From an uncultured Bacteroidota bacterium (GTDB lineage Bacteria; Bacteroidota; Bacteroidia; Bacteroidales; F082): a DNA stretch of 64,000 nt. A program made the translations under genes and the position numbers. Within the stretch, counting starts at the first letter, position 1, and each line of letters begins with the position of its first letter. The DNA lies in contig CALDOI010000048.1 of assembly GCA_937912115.1 (NCBI GenBank), forward strand, positions 89,870 through 153,869, read 5' to 3'. Of this stretch, positions 7,990 to 16,647 are shown piece after piece. The notes beneath the pieces were generated by a model. The model saw only the letters and a list, made by a program, of their open reading frames with translations. It was not told the origin of the DNA and did no database searches.

Positions 7990-10386
7990 ATGAGTTTGAT
8001 TAATGTAAAAAGTGTATTAATTATTATCCTGATTGGAAGTGTTTGGAATTTGGATGCTTCAGAGATCTTAAGAAGTGAATTAAGAGGAATAGTTATTGAC
8101 AGTATCACCAATGAAGGATTGCCTTTTGCTACTGTTCAGCTAACTTCCGAAAGCAACAAAAGTTTTGTAGCAGGTGTAATTACTGATATTAATGGGGCAT
8201 TTTCAATACCCGATCTGCCTTTTGGTAGTTATAAATTACATGCTTCATACATGGGTTATAAGCAAAATATTTTTTTGATAGAAATCAGGGAACGAAAAAG
8301 GAAAATCAATATTTCACTTAGCAAAGATAATTTCATGTTGTCGGAAGTGAGTGTAACTGCCGAAAAAGAGTTAATTCAGCATAGTATTGAAAAAATTACT
8401 GTAAATGTTTCAAAAAATGCAACTTTAACAGGAGGTACAGCAATCGATGTATTACAAACCGCACCTTCTGTTGACTTTGATTTTAATGGTGAGATCCAAT
8501 ATCGTGGCAGCAATAAAGTTACATTGCTTTTGAATGGAAAGAAATCGGAGCTGGTGAAGTCACTGGATCAAATACCAGCTGATCAGATTGAGAAAATAGA
8601 AATAATAAACAATCCATCGGCAAAGTTTGATTCAGAGGGTATGTCCGGAATTATTAATGTTGTATTGAAATCGGGTAATAAGGGCAAAAACAAAACTACT
8701 TTAATGCTCTATTCAGGTCTTCCCGAAACCTATGGAGGGAATGCAGGTTATTCAGGTATCTCGGGGAAAAGTAGTTTCTATTTAAATGGAGGATATAATC
8801 ACAAAACCAGATTTCAAACAAAAGAACATCTTCGAGAAAACTATGGTGATCCAACAGCTCCTGACTATTATCAGTACGACAGACAGGATGAAATACTGAA
8901 TGATATATTATTAGTTGCCGGTTATGATTACTCAATTGCAGATAATCAGCAGATTGGATTGTCGTTCATAGGCTCCCGGAAGTTTAATTCTGCTGATAGA
9001 AATATCCGTTATATAACACAGGATAATGGACAAACACTTTTTAAATCAAACAAGGTAATTGATATATTGCTCAACAATTATTCCATCGATGGAAATCTGA
9101 ATTATCAATATGATTTCAGGAATAAGGGACAAAATATAAAAGCAAACCTTCATTATACAATATTAAATCAATTACAGGAAATGAATAATGCCTATTATCC
9201 TGAGTATTCTACTCTTTATCAGGAATTGCAAAATACCGATTCCAAACAGCTAAATACAGAAGGTGATTTTTCGTTGGACTATTCACATCCCATAAATGAT
9301 TCATTGTTAGTTGAAACCGGGTATCAGTTTAGCGGAAATGATCTGCTAAATGATTTTAGTTCCGAAAGTTACAATAGAAGTACCGGATTCTGGGAAAATG
9401 ATACAGCCCTTGCAAACAAGTTTCACTATTTGCAGAATATCAATGCTATATATATCAACTTGAATGCAAAGTTCAATTATTTTGATTTGCAGGCCGGTTT
9501 GCGCAGTGAGTATACAAACAATCAACAAATTGATAGACATAGTGATGATTACATTAATCTATTTCCATCCATCTCATTATCAAAGCAATTGACCGACTAC
9601 TTTAATGTATTTGTGAGTTATAACAGGAGAATAAATCGTCCAACCATTAAGATGCTCAACCCTTATACAAACGAATACGCCGATATATTAAACATGCATG
9701 TTGGTAATCCTGATTTGAAACCGGAATATGTTAATTCTTTTGAAACCGGAACGCATTTTATGCTTAATAAAGTCTCTGGCTCAGGATCAGTCTATTTCCG
9801 TAATATCGACCAGGCAATTTCTCGTGTAAAATCTGCTTCCAACGATAGTGCATTAGTGGTTACATTTATGAATCTGGATAAGGCTAAACTGCTTGGTGGA
9901 GAGATTTCGTTATCAATTAAGGCAACCGGATGGTGGAGTATCAATACCAGCGGAAACATTTTTTACACAACCCTAAGGGGTGAATATGGTCCTAATAAAA
10001 TAAACAGATCACATACCGGATTAACTGCAAATATTGCAAATAAGTTTAAACTTCCTGCCGGAATTGTTATGCAGGTGAGCGGCTATTATCGCTCCAGTTT
10101 ACCCGATGTGATGGGAACATACATTGAACGCTATTACGTAGATATGGCTATCAATAAAAGTGTCCTTAAAGACAAAGGAAAGCTGATTTTCAAGATTTCC
10201 GATGTGTTCAACACATACCGCTACGGACTGGATTTAATGGGAGTGGATGATAATGGGTTTGGATATAGCCAGAGTAACCGACGCAAAAATGAATCACAGT
10301 ATTTTATTCTGAGCTTTGTTTATAATATTGATGGTAAGGAAACACAAAAGAAAAAGACAAACTACTATCTGGAGTCGTTTGATTAG
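7990..10386 (+). CDS. TonB-dependent outer-membrane barrel with carboxypeptidase-like N-domain
   Basis: 798 residues with signal peptide. A carboxypeptidase-regulatory-like beta-sandwich follows (LRGIVIDSITNEGLPFATVQ, about 30-110), then a plug domain (IDVLQTAPSVDFDFNG, IEIINNPSAKFDSEGMSGII, about 130-230), then a long barrel of the OMP_b-brl_3 type with the marker YNRRINRPT and PDLKPEYVNSFETG. The family imports ligands, or acts as a receptor, with energy from TonB. No SusD-like lipoprotein or TonB gene is nearby, so the ligand cannot be guessed. A second barrel of the same family is at 32684-35182. Confidence 0.88.
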   Translation: MSLINVKSVLIIILIGSVWNLDASEILRSELRGIVIDSITNEGLPFATVQLTSESNKSFVAGVITDINGAFSIPDLPFGSYKLHASYMGYKQNIFLIEIRERKRKINISLSKDNFMLSEVSVTAEKELIQHSIEKITVNVSKNATLTGGTAIDVLQTAPSVDFDFNGEIQYRGSNKVTLLLNGKKSELVKSLDQIPADQIEKIEIINNPSAKFDSEGMSGIINVVLKSGNKGKNKTTLMLYSGLPETYGGNAGYSGISGKSSFYLNGGYNHKTRFQTKEHLRENYGDPTAPDYYQYDRQDEILNDILLVAGYDYSIADNQQIGLSFIGSRKFNSADRNIRYITQDNGQTLFKSNKVIDILLNNYSIDGNLNYQYDFRNKGQNIKANLHYTILNQLQEMNNAYYPEYSTLYQELQNTDSKQLNTEGDFSLDYSHPINDSLLVETGYQFSGNDLLNDFSSESYNRSTGFWENDTALANKFHYLQNINAIYINLNAKFNYFDLQAGLRSEYTNNQQIDRHSDDYINLFPSISLSKQLTDYFNVFVSYNRRINRPTIKMLNPYTNEYADILNMHVGNPDLKPEYVNSFETGTHFMLNKVSGSGSVYFRNIDQAISRVKSASNDSALVVTFMNLDKAKLLGGEISLSIKATGWWSINTSGNIFYTTLRGEYGPNKINRSHTGLTANIANKFKLPAGIVMQVSGYYRSSLPDVMGTYIERYYVDMAINKSVLKDKGKLIFKISDVFNTYRYGLDLMGVDDNGFGYSQSNRRKNESQYFILSFVYNIDGKETQKKKTNYYLESFD

Positions 10387-10424
10387 TGAAACTGTTATAA
10401 GTTTTAATTGGAAATAAGTAATTA

Positions 10425-10490
10425 TTCGTAGATAAAATCAACCCAAACATTGAATTTATTTTCTATTTCACCATTATACCGTTTATTTTG
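10425..10490 (+). promoter_or_regulatory. LytTR-type direct-repeat operator and promoter, site E (CotH)
   Basis: Repeat 1 is TTCGTAGAT (10425-10433) and repeat 2 AACATTGAA (10446-10454), a 21-base period. Exactly 30 bases after the TTG of repeat 2 comes TTATTTTG (10483-10490), a -7-like box 31 bases before the CotH start. The spacer holds CCC, as in the four other sites. No -33 TTG is present, which fits an activator-dependent promoter. Confidence 0.75.
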
Positions 10491-10520
10491 TTCATTGTTA
10501 TAGAATAAATAAATTAAACC

Positions 10521-12803
10521 ATGAAGAAATATTATACTCTATTAATCATAGTGCTATTTAATATGGCATTAGCAAACGGTCAAAGTTTTTACGACATCAA
10601 CACTATCAATACAATTGAAATCACTTTCCAGGAATCCAATTGGGATCAGATACTTGATCAGTATTATGCAGCCGGAGATGAAGAAAGGCTTGTAGGCTCT
10701 GTTTCCATTAACGGACAAGTGTTTGATAGTGCGGGTATTCGCTACAAAGGCAATAGTACCTACAATGCCAACCAGGTAAAAAACCCTTTGAATATCAAAT
10801 TGGATCACATTATCGATGATCAAACAATTGAAGGTTATGGTACATTAAAGTTAGCCAATGCTGCAAAAGATCCCAGTTTCATTCGTGAAACCATGAGTTA
10901 TGAAATTGCTCGTAATTATATGGATGCAAGCCAGTCTAACTATGCAAATGTTTATATTAACGGAACTCACTTAGGACTGTATACAAGTGATCAGAGTGTA
11001 GATAAATTTTTCATGCGCACCCATTTTGGAAGTGATGAAAACACACATGTTAAAGGCGAAATTACCAGTAGTGGTGGTGGCCCACCATCGGGAGGTGTTT
11101 GGGAATACTATGGTGAGGATTCAAGTAGTTACTATAACCTATACGACATGAAATCTGATTATGGTTGGGATGAACTAATAGATTTTCTTGCTGTCCTGAA
11201 TAATAACAATGAATATGTTGATGATGTTCTTAATATAGATAGTCATCTCTGGTTTCTTGCTTTTTCAAATTTATTGGTAAATCTCGATGGTCCGATTAAT
11301 AATCCTCAGAATTATTACCTATATAAGGATGACAATGGAAAATTAAACCCAATGCCATGGGATCTGAATGAAAGCTTTGGTGTGTTTACAAGCCATCAGA
11401 CATTGGGACAGTTGGGTACTTCGCAGCTACAACAATTTAGCCCATTCGCAAATTTAAATGAGAATGATTTTCCAGTTATTAGCAAGATACTTTCAAATGA
11501 AACTTATCGTAGAGTTTATGTTGCTCATATGAAGACCATTATAGAAGAGTATTTTGAAAATGATTATTACAAAACAAGAGCTTTGGAAATTCAAGATATA
11601 ATTGATGCAGATGTGCAGGCAGATCCGAATAAATTCTATACATATTCCAACTTTACCAGTAATTTATATAATCAGGTGGGCGGAGGTCCTCAGGGAGGAA
11701 TTATTGGTATAGTTCAGTTGATGGATGCAAGAGTTAATTATTTAAATTCACTCTCCGATTTTCAGTATGATGCACCGGAAATTACCAATGTAGAGTTTAC
11801 CCCTGAAATAATCTCTCAGGGAACAGAAATTTGGTTTAATGCCAGCGTAAGCAATGTAGATGATGTATTTCTTGCTTATCGGTCAAATTCCCATGGTGTT
11901 TTTGAAAAAATGATCATGTACGACGATGGGAATCATGAAGACGGACAAGCAGGTGATGGAGTTTATGGAGTATCCTTGTTAGCAGGATCCACAGATATTC
12001 AATATTATATTTATGCAGAAAATAGCGATGCTGTTAAGTTCTCTCCTGCAAGAGCAGAATACGAGTACTATAATATAAGTGTTACTGGTAGCTTGGTAAT
12101 AAACGAGTTTATGGCAGATAATGAGAGTACTGTTGTAGATCAGGATGGTGAATATGACGACTGGATTGAGTTTTATAATAATTCAGATGTTGATATAAAC
12201 CTGGGAGGTTATTATTTATCTGATGATGGTGCTGAACCTGATCAATGGGCATTCCCTGATACAACGATAGTTGCTGGAGGATACCTGATTGTTTGGGCTG
12301 ATAAAGATGAAGACCAGGAAGGCTTGCATGCAAATTTTAAATTATCGGCTTCTGGAGAAACACTTGTGTTATCAGATAATAATCTTGGTTTGATTGATGA
12401 GGTTAGTTTTCTACAGCAAAGCCCGGATACTACCACTGGGAGATTCGAAAATGGTACAGGTGATTTTATTACCATGATGCCAACATTCGGTGCTGAAAAT
12501 ACAGATTTGTTAACAGGGTTGAATGATAATATAATAGATGCACTAAATTTTGAGTTGAAGCAGAATTATCCCAATCCATTTAATGAAAATACAAAAATAG
12601 ATTTTACTTTGGAAGAGGGAGGCTTGGCAACATTGAGAGTATTTAATACACTTGGCAAAAACATTAGCACTTTGGTCTCCTCTAATTTACCGGCAGGCAG
12701 GCATTCGTATGAATGGTATTCTGGTGATAATCCCGGAGGTCTATATTTCTATTCATTATCATTCGAAGGCAGGACAGTTGTAAAAAAGATGATAGTTCAA
12801 TAA
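10521..12803 (+). CDS. Secreted CotH kinase-family protein with lamin-tail domain and T9SS sorting signal
   Basis: 760 residues with signal peptide (cut after LANGQ). The CotH domain fills about 20-420: IEITFQESNWDQIL, the RYKGNST segment, LYTSDQSVDKFF and the metal-binding motif NPMPWDLNESFG. CotH proteins are atypical protein kinases known from Bacillus spore coats; activity here is not proven. A beta domain (about 425-530) precedes a lamin-tail domain starting LVINEFMADNES (about 530-660). The end (NYPNPFNENTKIDFTLEEGG to the C-terminus) is a type A sorting domain for secretion by the type IX system and surface attachment. It is a single-gene unit between site E and a terminator. A lipoprotein relative is at 51095-52471. 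Confidence 0.9.
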   Translation: MKKYYTLLIIVLFNMALANGQSFYDINTINTIEITFQESNWDQILDQYYAAGDEERLVGSVSINGQVFDSAGIRYKGNSTYNANQVKNPLNIKLDHIIDDQTIEGYGTLKLANAAKDPSFIRETMSYEIARNYMDASQSNYANVYINGTHLGLYTSDQSVDKFFMRTHFGSDENTHVKGEITSSGGGPPSGGVWEYYGEDSSSYYNLYDMKSDYGWDELIDFLAVLNNNNEYVDDVLNIDSHLWFLAFSNLLVNLDGPINNPQNYYLYKDDNGKLNPMPWDLNESFGVFTSHQTLGQLGTSQLQQFSPFANLNENDFPVISKILSNETYRRVYVAHMKTIIEEYFENDYYKTRALEIQDIIDADVQADPNKFYTYSNFTSNLYNQVGGGPQGGIIGIVQLMDARVNYLNSLSDFQYDAPEITNVEFTPEIISQGTEIWFNASVSNVDDVFLAYRSNSHGVFEKMIMYDDGNHEDGQAGDGVYGVSLLAGSTDIQYYIYAENSDAVKFSPARAEYEYYNISVTGSLVINEFMADNESTVVDQDGEYDDWIEFYNNSDVDINLGGYYLSDDGAEPDQWAFPDTTIVAGGYLIVWADKDEDQEGLHANFKLSASGETLVLSDNNLGLIDEVSFLQQSPDTTTGRFENGTGDFITMMPTFGAENTDLLTGLNDNIIDALNFELKQNYPNPFNENTKIDFTLEEGGLATLRVFNTLGKNISTLVSSNLPAGRHSYEWYSGDNPGGLYFYSLSFEGRTVVKKMIVQ

Positions 12804-12849
12804 CCATATTTGTCTTTATAATTTTTGTTTGTCGAATATATTTATTTTG

Positions 12850-12888
12850 TCGGGGAGATTGTTAAAAATGCAATATCCCCGATTTTTT
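12850..12888 (+). terminator. Rho-independent terminator
   Basis: TCGGGGAGATT (12850-12860) pairs with AATATCCCCGA (12872-12882) with one mismatch, followed by six T. It ends the CotH gene. Confidence 0.9.
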
Positions 12889-13209
12889 GATATATTGCTT
12901 TTCCAGTCCGTTTCTTCCTTAGAGGCTGTCTCAAAAACTGTTTGCCTCAAAACTCAACTAGGTTTGATATCAGATAATCAAGTACTTTGAATTCTATAGT
13001 GAAGTATTTTGCGTTTATTTTTTATTAATTAATGCTCTTACAAACATGTGTTGTTCACAAAATTTTAAATATATAAAATACGGTTAACCAGAACCTCAAT
13101 GCAAACCTACAGTTTGAAATGGAATTTATTAAATAAATGCTACTTAAAAAGCAGAAACAATAGTAATTTTACAAATAGTTAGTAATTTTCATTCTTTTAT
13201 TAAATAATC
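12889..13209. other. Intergenic region with an IS-end-like sequence
   Basis: No gene in these 320 bases. GAGGCTGTCTCAAAA (about 12922-12936) resembles, from memory, the terminal inverted repeat of some Bacteroidota insertion sequences (IS1182-like), but no partner repeat or transposase is present. The rest is AT-rich leader DNA of the next gene. Confidence 0.3.
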
Positions 13210-14580
13210 ATGAATAACAATCTGAATATCACTTTTCTTGGAGCCGCAGGTACTGTAACAGGATCAAAACACCTGGTAACATTTGGTAATAAAAAAATAC
13301 TGATCGACTGTGGTTTATTCCAGGGGTTAAAGGAGTTGCGTTTATTAAACTGGGAATCATTGACTGTTGACCCTGCAACAATTGATTTTGTTATACTTAC
13401 ACACGCACATCTGGATCATGTTGGTTATTTGCCACGACTGGTTGCCCAAGGATTTAAAGGAAAAGTATATTGTTCAGCCCCCACCGGTGCAATTGCAGAA
13501 GTAATAATGCTCGATAGTGCAAAAATTCAAGAGGAAGATGCTGAAATGGCAAATCGAATAGGATATTCAAAACATAAACCGGCCAAACCATTGTATACTG
13601 TGGAGGATGCAAAAAAAGCAATTAATCAATTATATGATGTTGCCTGTGGTAGTTGGCTCGATATTGATGATAATATCCGGTTTCGGTTAAACCTGATAGC
13701 ACATATTATGGGGGCAACTTTTGTTGAGCTGGAAGTTAACAAAAAGCGACTTGTTTTCTCAGGTGATATCGGGCGGTTTGATGACCCAATGCTTGAAGAA
13801 CCACATCGTCCAAAGCATGCCGATTACATTATTATGGAATCAACTTATGGCGACAGGCATCATAAAAAAGAGGATGCAAAACAGAGACTAAGTGAAATTA
13901 TAAATAGCACATATGATCGTGGAGGCACATTAATAATTCCAAGTTTTACTGTCGACAGGGCTCAGGATTTTATCTGGATGATATGGCAATTGAAAAAACA
14001 GAAAAAAATACCCAATGTCCCGGTATATCTAGATAGTCCGATGGGAGTAAATGTAAGTCGCATTTATTCCGATTTTGATGATTATCATAAACTTGGAACA
14101 GATGTTTTTGATGAGGCATGGAATCATGTAAAAACCGTTGCTTCTGTAAAGGATACCTTTAAGATAAGCAGCGATAAAACACCAAAGATTGTAATTGCAG
14201 GTAGCGGTATGATGAACGGAGGCAGAGTACTTCTCTACCTTCAGGATCATCTTCAAAACCCAAAATCAACTGTGATGATTGCAGGATACCAGGCCGAGGG
14301 CACAAGAGGAAGGCTTATTCACAACGGAATAAAAGAAATTAAAATACATGGTAATTTCTATAAAGTAGATTGCCATATTGAGGAAATGGTTAGCATGTCA
14401 TCACATGCTGATCAGGAAGGCCTTATAAACTGGCTTTCGGGTCTGACTTCAAAACCAAAAACCGTATTTATTGTTCATGGTGAATCACAGGCCACCAATG
14501 CGTTGAGAGTAAAAATTACCCATACTTTTCACTGGGATGTTGCTATACCTAAATTAAACGAGACTTTCGAATTATTTTGA
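13210..14580 (+). CDS. MBL-fold/beta-CASP metallohydrolase (RNA-processing exonuclease-like)
   Basis: 456 residues, cytoplasmic. Metallo-beta-lactamase motifs: HAHLDHVGYLPRL near residue 64 (HxHxDH), AHIMGA near 170, SGDIGRFDDP near 193. The beta-CASP part follows, with ESTYGDR, IPSFTVDRAQD, and late motifs GSGMMNGGR, HGN, SSHADQEGL and VHGESQA. This is the COG1236/Ysh1-like group related to CPSF73 and RNase J, zinc-dependent nucleases acting on RNA. The length is normal. It stands alone; its substrate in bacteria is not settled. Confidence 0.9.
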   Translation: MNNNLNITFLGAAGTVTGSKHLVTFGNKKILIDCGLFQGLKELRLLNWESLTVDPATIDFVILTHAHLDHVGYLPRLVAQGFKGKVYCSAPTGAIAEVIMLDSAKIQEEDAEMANRIGYSKHKPAKPLYTVEDAKKAINQLYDVACGSWLDIDDNIRFRLNLIAHIMGATFVELEVNKKRLVFSGDIGRFDDPMLEEPHRPKHADYIIMESTYGDRHHKKEDAKQRLSEIINSTYDRGGTLIIPSFTVDRAQDFIWMIWQLKKQKKIPNVPVYLDSPMGVNVSRIYSDFDDYHKLGTDVFDEAWNHVKTVASVKDTFKISSDKTPKIVIAGSGMMNGGRVLLYLQDHLQNPKSTVMIAGYQAEGTRGRLIHNGIKEIKIHGNFYKVDCHIEEMVSMSSHADQEGLINWLSGLTSKPKTVFIVHGESQATNALRVKITHTFHWDVAIPKLNETFELF

Positions 14581-14609
14581 TAAATAAAAAAGGATATAAT
14601 TAGGCCAAG

Positions 14610-15074
14610 TTATTTATCTTCAACAAAGGGCATTTCATTTAGAATCTCATACCTTATGGCGGTAATTAAATAAGTTTCCAACTGATAGAACCGCATAGCA
14701 ACTATTGGAGTTGTTACTTTGCTAACCTTTTTATAATAACTAACAATTAATTTATCCTGCTTATCGTCTAGTGCAATTATTTTTTTCATCCACAAAATTG
14801 ATTCATCATTAGTCATTTTCTCATACTGTGTTGCAAACTGTTCAAGCAAAATAATTCGCTCTTTACCGACCACTTTGCGTTTTGTTTCGTAATTATCATA
14901 AACTTCCCAAAATGCTTCTCTGTTAACCGCTTTTGGCTGAACAAATTCTTTAACAATTGCCTTTTTTTCAATACCATACATCGATTGAAAAAGGTCGATT
15001 TCTTCAGTATTTGATTGAGCAAAAGCAAATACTCCTGTAATTAATCCGGCGATAATTAAAATAAGTTTTTTCAT
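14610..15074 (-). CDS. Small secreted helical protein, unknown function
   Basis: 154 residues from the ATG at 15074, chosen because MKKLILIIAGLITGVFAFAQ is a clean signal peptide at that position; 25 further codons upstream are in frame but do not look coding. The mature part is rich in Lys, Glu and aromatic residues and probably helical (FWEVYDNYETKRKVVGKERI, LLEQFATQYEKMT), somewhat like Spy/LTXXQ-type periplasmic proteins but without their motif. Convergent with the MBL gene; 101 bases after the stop of the next gene in its direction of reading. Confidence 0.65.
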   Translation of the reverse strand: MKKLILIIAGLITGVFAFAQSNTEEIDLFQSMYGIEKKAIVKEFVQPKAVNREAFWEVYDNYETKRKVVGKERIILLEQFATQYEKMTNDESILWMKKIIALDDKQDKLIVSYYKKVSKVTTPIVAMRFYQLETYLITAIRYEILNEMPFVEDK

Positions 15075-15175
15075 GTTTAGTATATTAGTGTTTAGTTTGA
15101 TTAATTTAATAATGACTTGAATAATGCAAAAAGAACTGCCGGCTTGCAAGATGAATTATTGATTTTATTAAATCA

Positions 15176-15730
15176 TTATTCAGTTTTTATCTGGACTATC
15201 TTTCCATCATCATCTATTCTGATAATATGAGACATTTGGTTTTTCGAGACTTGCATTCTATAAACAGAGCCTGGCATTCCCGGAGCTTCGATTCGTTCTT
15301 TGTAATCTGATATTTTCCAATTGCCAAACGATGATTCCTTCAAGGCGGATGATATTTCCTCAGGTAGATTTACAATATGTGTTCTGGTTTCAAACCACTG
15401 GCCATAACGGTTAAATATTGCACGGCTGTTTTCGTTATTATTCAAAAATTCAACTTCATAATTTGAAGGTTCATTAAACTTATAAACCACAACTGTCCTT
15501 GGTTGATACCAGCCACTATAATATGATGGGCCATAATCTTCATACCAATATGCTATATTGGTTATATACCACATCTTAACAAAGGATTGAGGATACCGTA
15601 AGTTAAAATTCTTCCTTACTTCTTTTGGTACATTATTAGTCTCAATTATTTGACGATATGATTTCTGTCCCTGTCCGTAAAAACTAAAAGTAAGAGATAC
15701 CAGAACCACTGTCAAGAAAAAGTTTTTCAT
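15176..15730 (-). CDS. Secreted PepSY-like (BLIP-type repeat) protein
   Basis: 184 residues with signal peptide ending FSFYGQG. Two imperfect repeats are visible: VPKEVRKNFNLRYPQSFVKMW at the start and LPEEISSALKESSFGNWKI in the second half, each followed by a beta hairpin (YKFNEPSNYEVEF; YRMQVSKNQMSHIIRIDDDG). This fits the PepSY-like, beta-lactamase-inhibitor-like proteins common in Bacteroidota, which sit in the periplasm or outside. Their role is unknown. It may share an mRNA with the 14610 gene. Confidence 0.65.
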   Translation of the reverse strand: MKNFFLTVVLVSLTFSFYGQGQKSYRQIIETNNVPKEVRKNFNLRYPQSFVKMWYITNIAYWYEDYGPSYYSGWYQPRTVVVYKFNEPSNYEVEFLNNNENSRAIFNRYGQWFETRTHIVNLPEEISSALKESSFGNWKISDYKERIEAPGMPGSVYRMQVSKNQMSHIIRIDDDGKIVQIKTE

Positions 15731-15864
15731 TTATATAAGTTAAGTTCTCTACAAAATTAGTATTATAATTATTAACTAGAAATTTTTATGTTTTAATTAA
15801 CACATCAAAAAAATCATTTAAGTATAATTAACATGTTGTACGTCTAATAAATTAAGTACTAATA

Positions 15865-16482
15865 TTACCAAAAAACAGCATATAACACAACCAAAATTAT
15901 CAGTATCGCATAAGCCGAAATATTGAACACTTTTCCGGTATTAAAAGTATCACTTGTAAGATGAATTCCCTTTGGATCATACTCAAGTTTATTGGCTGAA
16001 AGGCTAACAAATACAATCACAACCATAGTAATTAAAAACGTATAAAGCATTTGATCCATCCAAGGTAATTATAAAGAGGTTGCTTTTAAGGCTAATGCTA
16101 CAGGAATTGAAACTAAAATCCCCACAATAGCTCCCTTATTGGTTGCTTTTTTATAGAATAACCCCATCATAAACACAGCAAGTATTACCGGACTTACTAA
16201 TCCTGTATACTCTTGAATATACTGAAATGCCTGATCGATACTACCTAGCATTGGGGCAACAAGTACGGCAATTACCAATGCAACAGCTCCGCTAATTCTA
16301 CCTACGCTTACATCATTATCATTACCATCCTCAATTGCCGCCGGCAAAACAAAACCATCATTATAATCGGTATGCTCACCTATTAAGTTTATTCTGCCTG
16401 GTGCATTTATTGAAAGTGGTGTGTTATTAAAGAGTTGAATAAACTTATTTTGAAGACTAATCTCTAAACTGGTTTTTGACAT
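15865..16482 (-). pseudogene. galK'-'sglT deletion chimera with an in-frame stop
   Basis: Read leftward from the ATG at 16482, residues 1-46 are the N-terminus of galactokinase, including the substrate motif [16 protein letters not shown]. At about 16345 the frame passes without a break into the C-terminal part of a sodium/galactose (vSGLT-type SSS) symporter: [20 protein letters not shown], then a TAA at 16069-16071, then in the same frame LPWMDQMLYTF to the natural end AYAILIILVVLYAVFW. Galactokinases are about 385 residues and these symporters about 540, so most of both genes is gone. An internal deletion that joined two neighbouring galactose genes, followed by a nonsense mutation, explains this. 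Neither activity can remain. Confidence 0.88.
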
Positions 16483-16647
16483 CTTTAACTTAAATTATTT
16501 ATACTGGAATATGACGAAATAGTAGTAATACCAAATAATGATAATATGTGTATTAATTGTAGATAACTTTTAGTAAATCCATGGCTATTTTGGATCAATT
16601 ATTTGATAATTGCACTAATATTGACAGCTCGTAATTAAGAGAATGAT

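Noticed and set aside
7960..7995. TTCGTTGAT at the end of the zinc-ribbon gene, identical to LytTR repeat 1
   Set aside because: It is coding sequence and no second repeat stands 21 bp away; no TTTG box at the right distance.
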